NCBI RefSeq assembly: GCF_008180415.1
Contig: NZ_VTEI01000007.1
Location: 62,001 to 126,000 of the forward strand
Source of the DNA: Rossellomorea vietnamensis
GTDB lineage: Bacteria; Bacillota; Bacilli; Bacillales; Bacillaceae_B
Direction: 5' to 3'
Length of the DNA stretch: 64,000 nucleotides
How positions within the stretch are numbered: the first letter of the stretch is position 1; the number at the start of each line of letters is the position of its first letter. The notes beneath the pieces were generated by a model. The model worked only from the letters and a program-made list of their open reading frames with translations. It had not been told where the DNA came from and did no database searches. Made by a program: the position numbers and the translations under genes. Shown here one piece after another: positions 63,782-64,000 of the stretch.

Positions 63782-63951
63782 GGCTGTTTTCGATTATTTG
63801 TTTCTTTCGGATATTCCCGGATACTAAGAGTCTATCTCTTATCGGGGAAGAGCAGCTCTTTTCGTTTCGATATTACCCTATTTTTTCCTTCTAGAGATTG
63901 ATATTTCTTCGGAATTAGTATCAAATAGCAGCAAAGTTTCCGAAAAGAGCC
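63782..63951 (+). repeat. DR dispersed element, copy r
   Basis: Forward copy with a complete set of arms (GGCTGTTTTCGATTATTTG ... AGCAGCAAAGTTTCCG, AAAAGAGCC). The remaining 63533-64000 is AT-rich upstream sequence of the kinase with no other feature I can support. Confidence 0.9.
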
Positions 63952-64000
63952 TAAATAACTCAAAGTTGGTGAACAGCGTGAAGACAACCAGAAATTATTA

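Overview
The window is chromosomal DNA of an endospore-forming Bacillaceae bacterium (Bacillus sensu lato, low GC). Evidence: strong AGGAGG-type ribosome binding sites, a Spo0E-like phosphatase, a KinE-type sporulation kinase, and a gene set that follows the Bacillus subtilis kinE-ogt / clpE / ykvS-ykvI / ptsHI / ykwC / patA / cheV-ykyB / ppx-ppk / fadH / ykuI-ykuJ-darB-ccpC / dapH-dapL / ykuT / ktrC / rnjA-rpoY / ykrA-def neighbourhood. The species cannot be named from this window. No rRNA, tRNA, prophage or CRISPR was seen.

Layout. 0-8 kb: def, ykrA, rpoY-rnjA, ktrC and a bd-type quinol oxidase pair (cydAB, CioA/YthA-like). 9-12.5 kb: a heterodimeric ABC exporter (YfiBC-like). 13-18 kb: MscS channel, lysine/diaminopimelate genes dapH and dapL, the LysR regulator CcpC and a TauE/SafE permease. 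19-27 kb: a DHA2 drug-efflux gene broken by one frameshift, darB, a zinc ribbon, ykuJ, a metallo-beta-lactamase-fold hydrolase, a glutaredoxin, a secreted protein and the EAL protein YkuI. 27-30 kb: a 23-unit tandem repeat, then fadH with a FadR-type operator. 30-40 kb: polyphosphate kinase/exopolyphosphatase, YkyB, CheV, CorA, PatA, YkwC. 41-44 kb: ptsHI. 44-50 kb: a FetAB-like ABC pair and a MoxR-DUF58-DUF4129 operon. 50-59 kb: PilZ protein, short-chain dehydrogenase, small proteins, YkvI, CtsR-controlled clpE, MarR regulator, 5'-nucleotidase family enzyme. 59-63.6 kb: Spo0E-like protein, ArsR regulator with DUF2087, ogt and a KinE-like kinase.

The coding content is mostly conserved housekeeping. 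The unusual part is the intergenic DNA, which carries at least five repeat families: (1) about 18 full, partial or decayed copies of a 150-190 bp imperfect inverted-repeat element (called DR here); (2) a structured ~120 bp element (SR) whose apical stem keeps its pairing while its sequence changes between copies; (3) a 53-nt tandem repeat with 23 units at 27.4-28.6 kb and a degenerate six-unit relative in the opposite orientation at 1.7-2.0 kb; (4) a ~600 bp sequence with GGGCACTGAAAA terminal inverted repeats present as two inverted copies 25 kb apart, each containing four AAGGGAA/TTCCCTT palindromes that also occur alone near 8.4 kb; (5) a composite repeat shared by 8.2-8.9 kb and 29.9-30.3 kb. 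Small genes that automated calling could miss are a 23-aa cationic peptide, a 26-aa membrane peptide, a 41-aa DUF6254-like protein and the 59-aa YkvS.

Functional themes are potassium and c-di-AMP signalling (KtrC, DarB), cyclic-di-GMP-type domains (YkuI, PilZ protein), polyphosphate, PTS and carbon catabolite control (PtsH, PtsI, CcpC, a cre-like site), protein quality control (ClpE) and sporulation entry (KinE, Spo0E-like).
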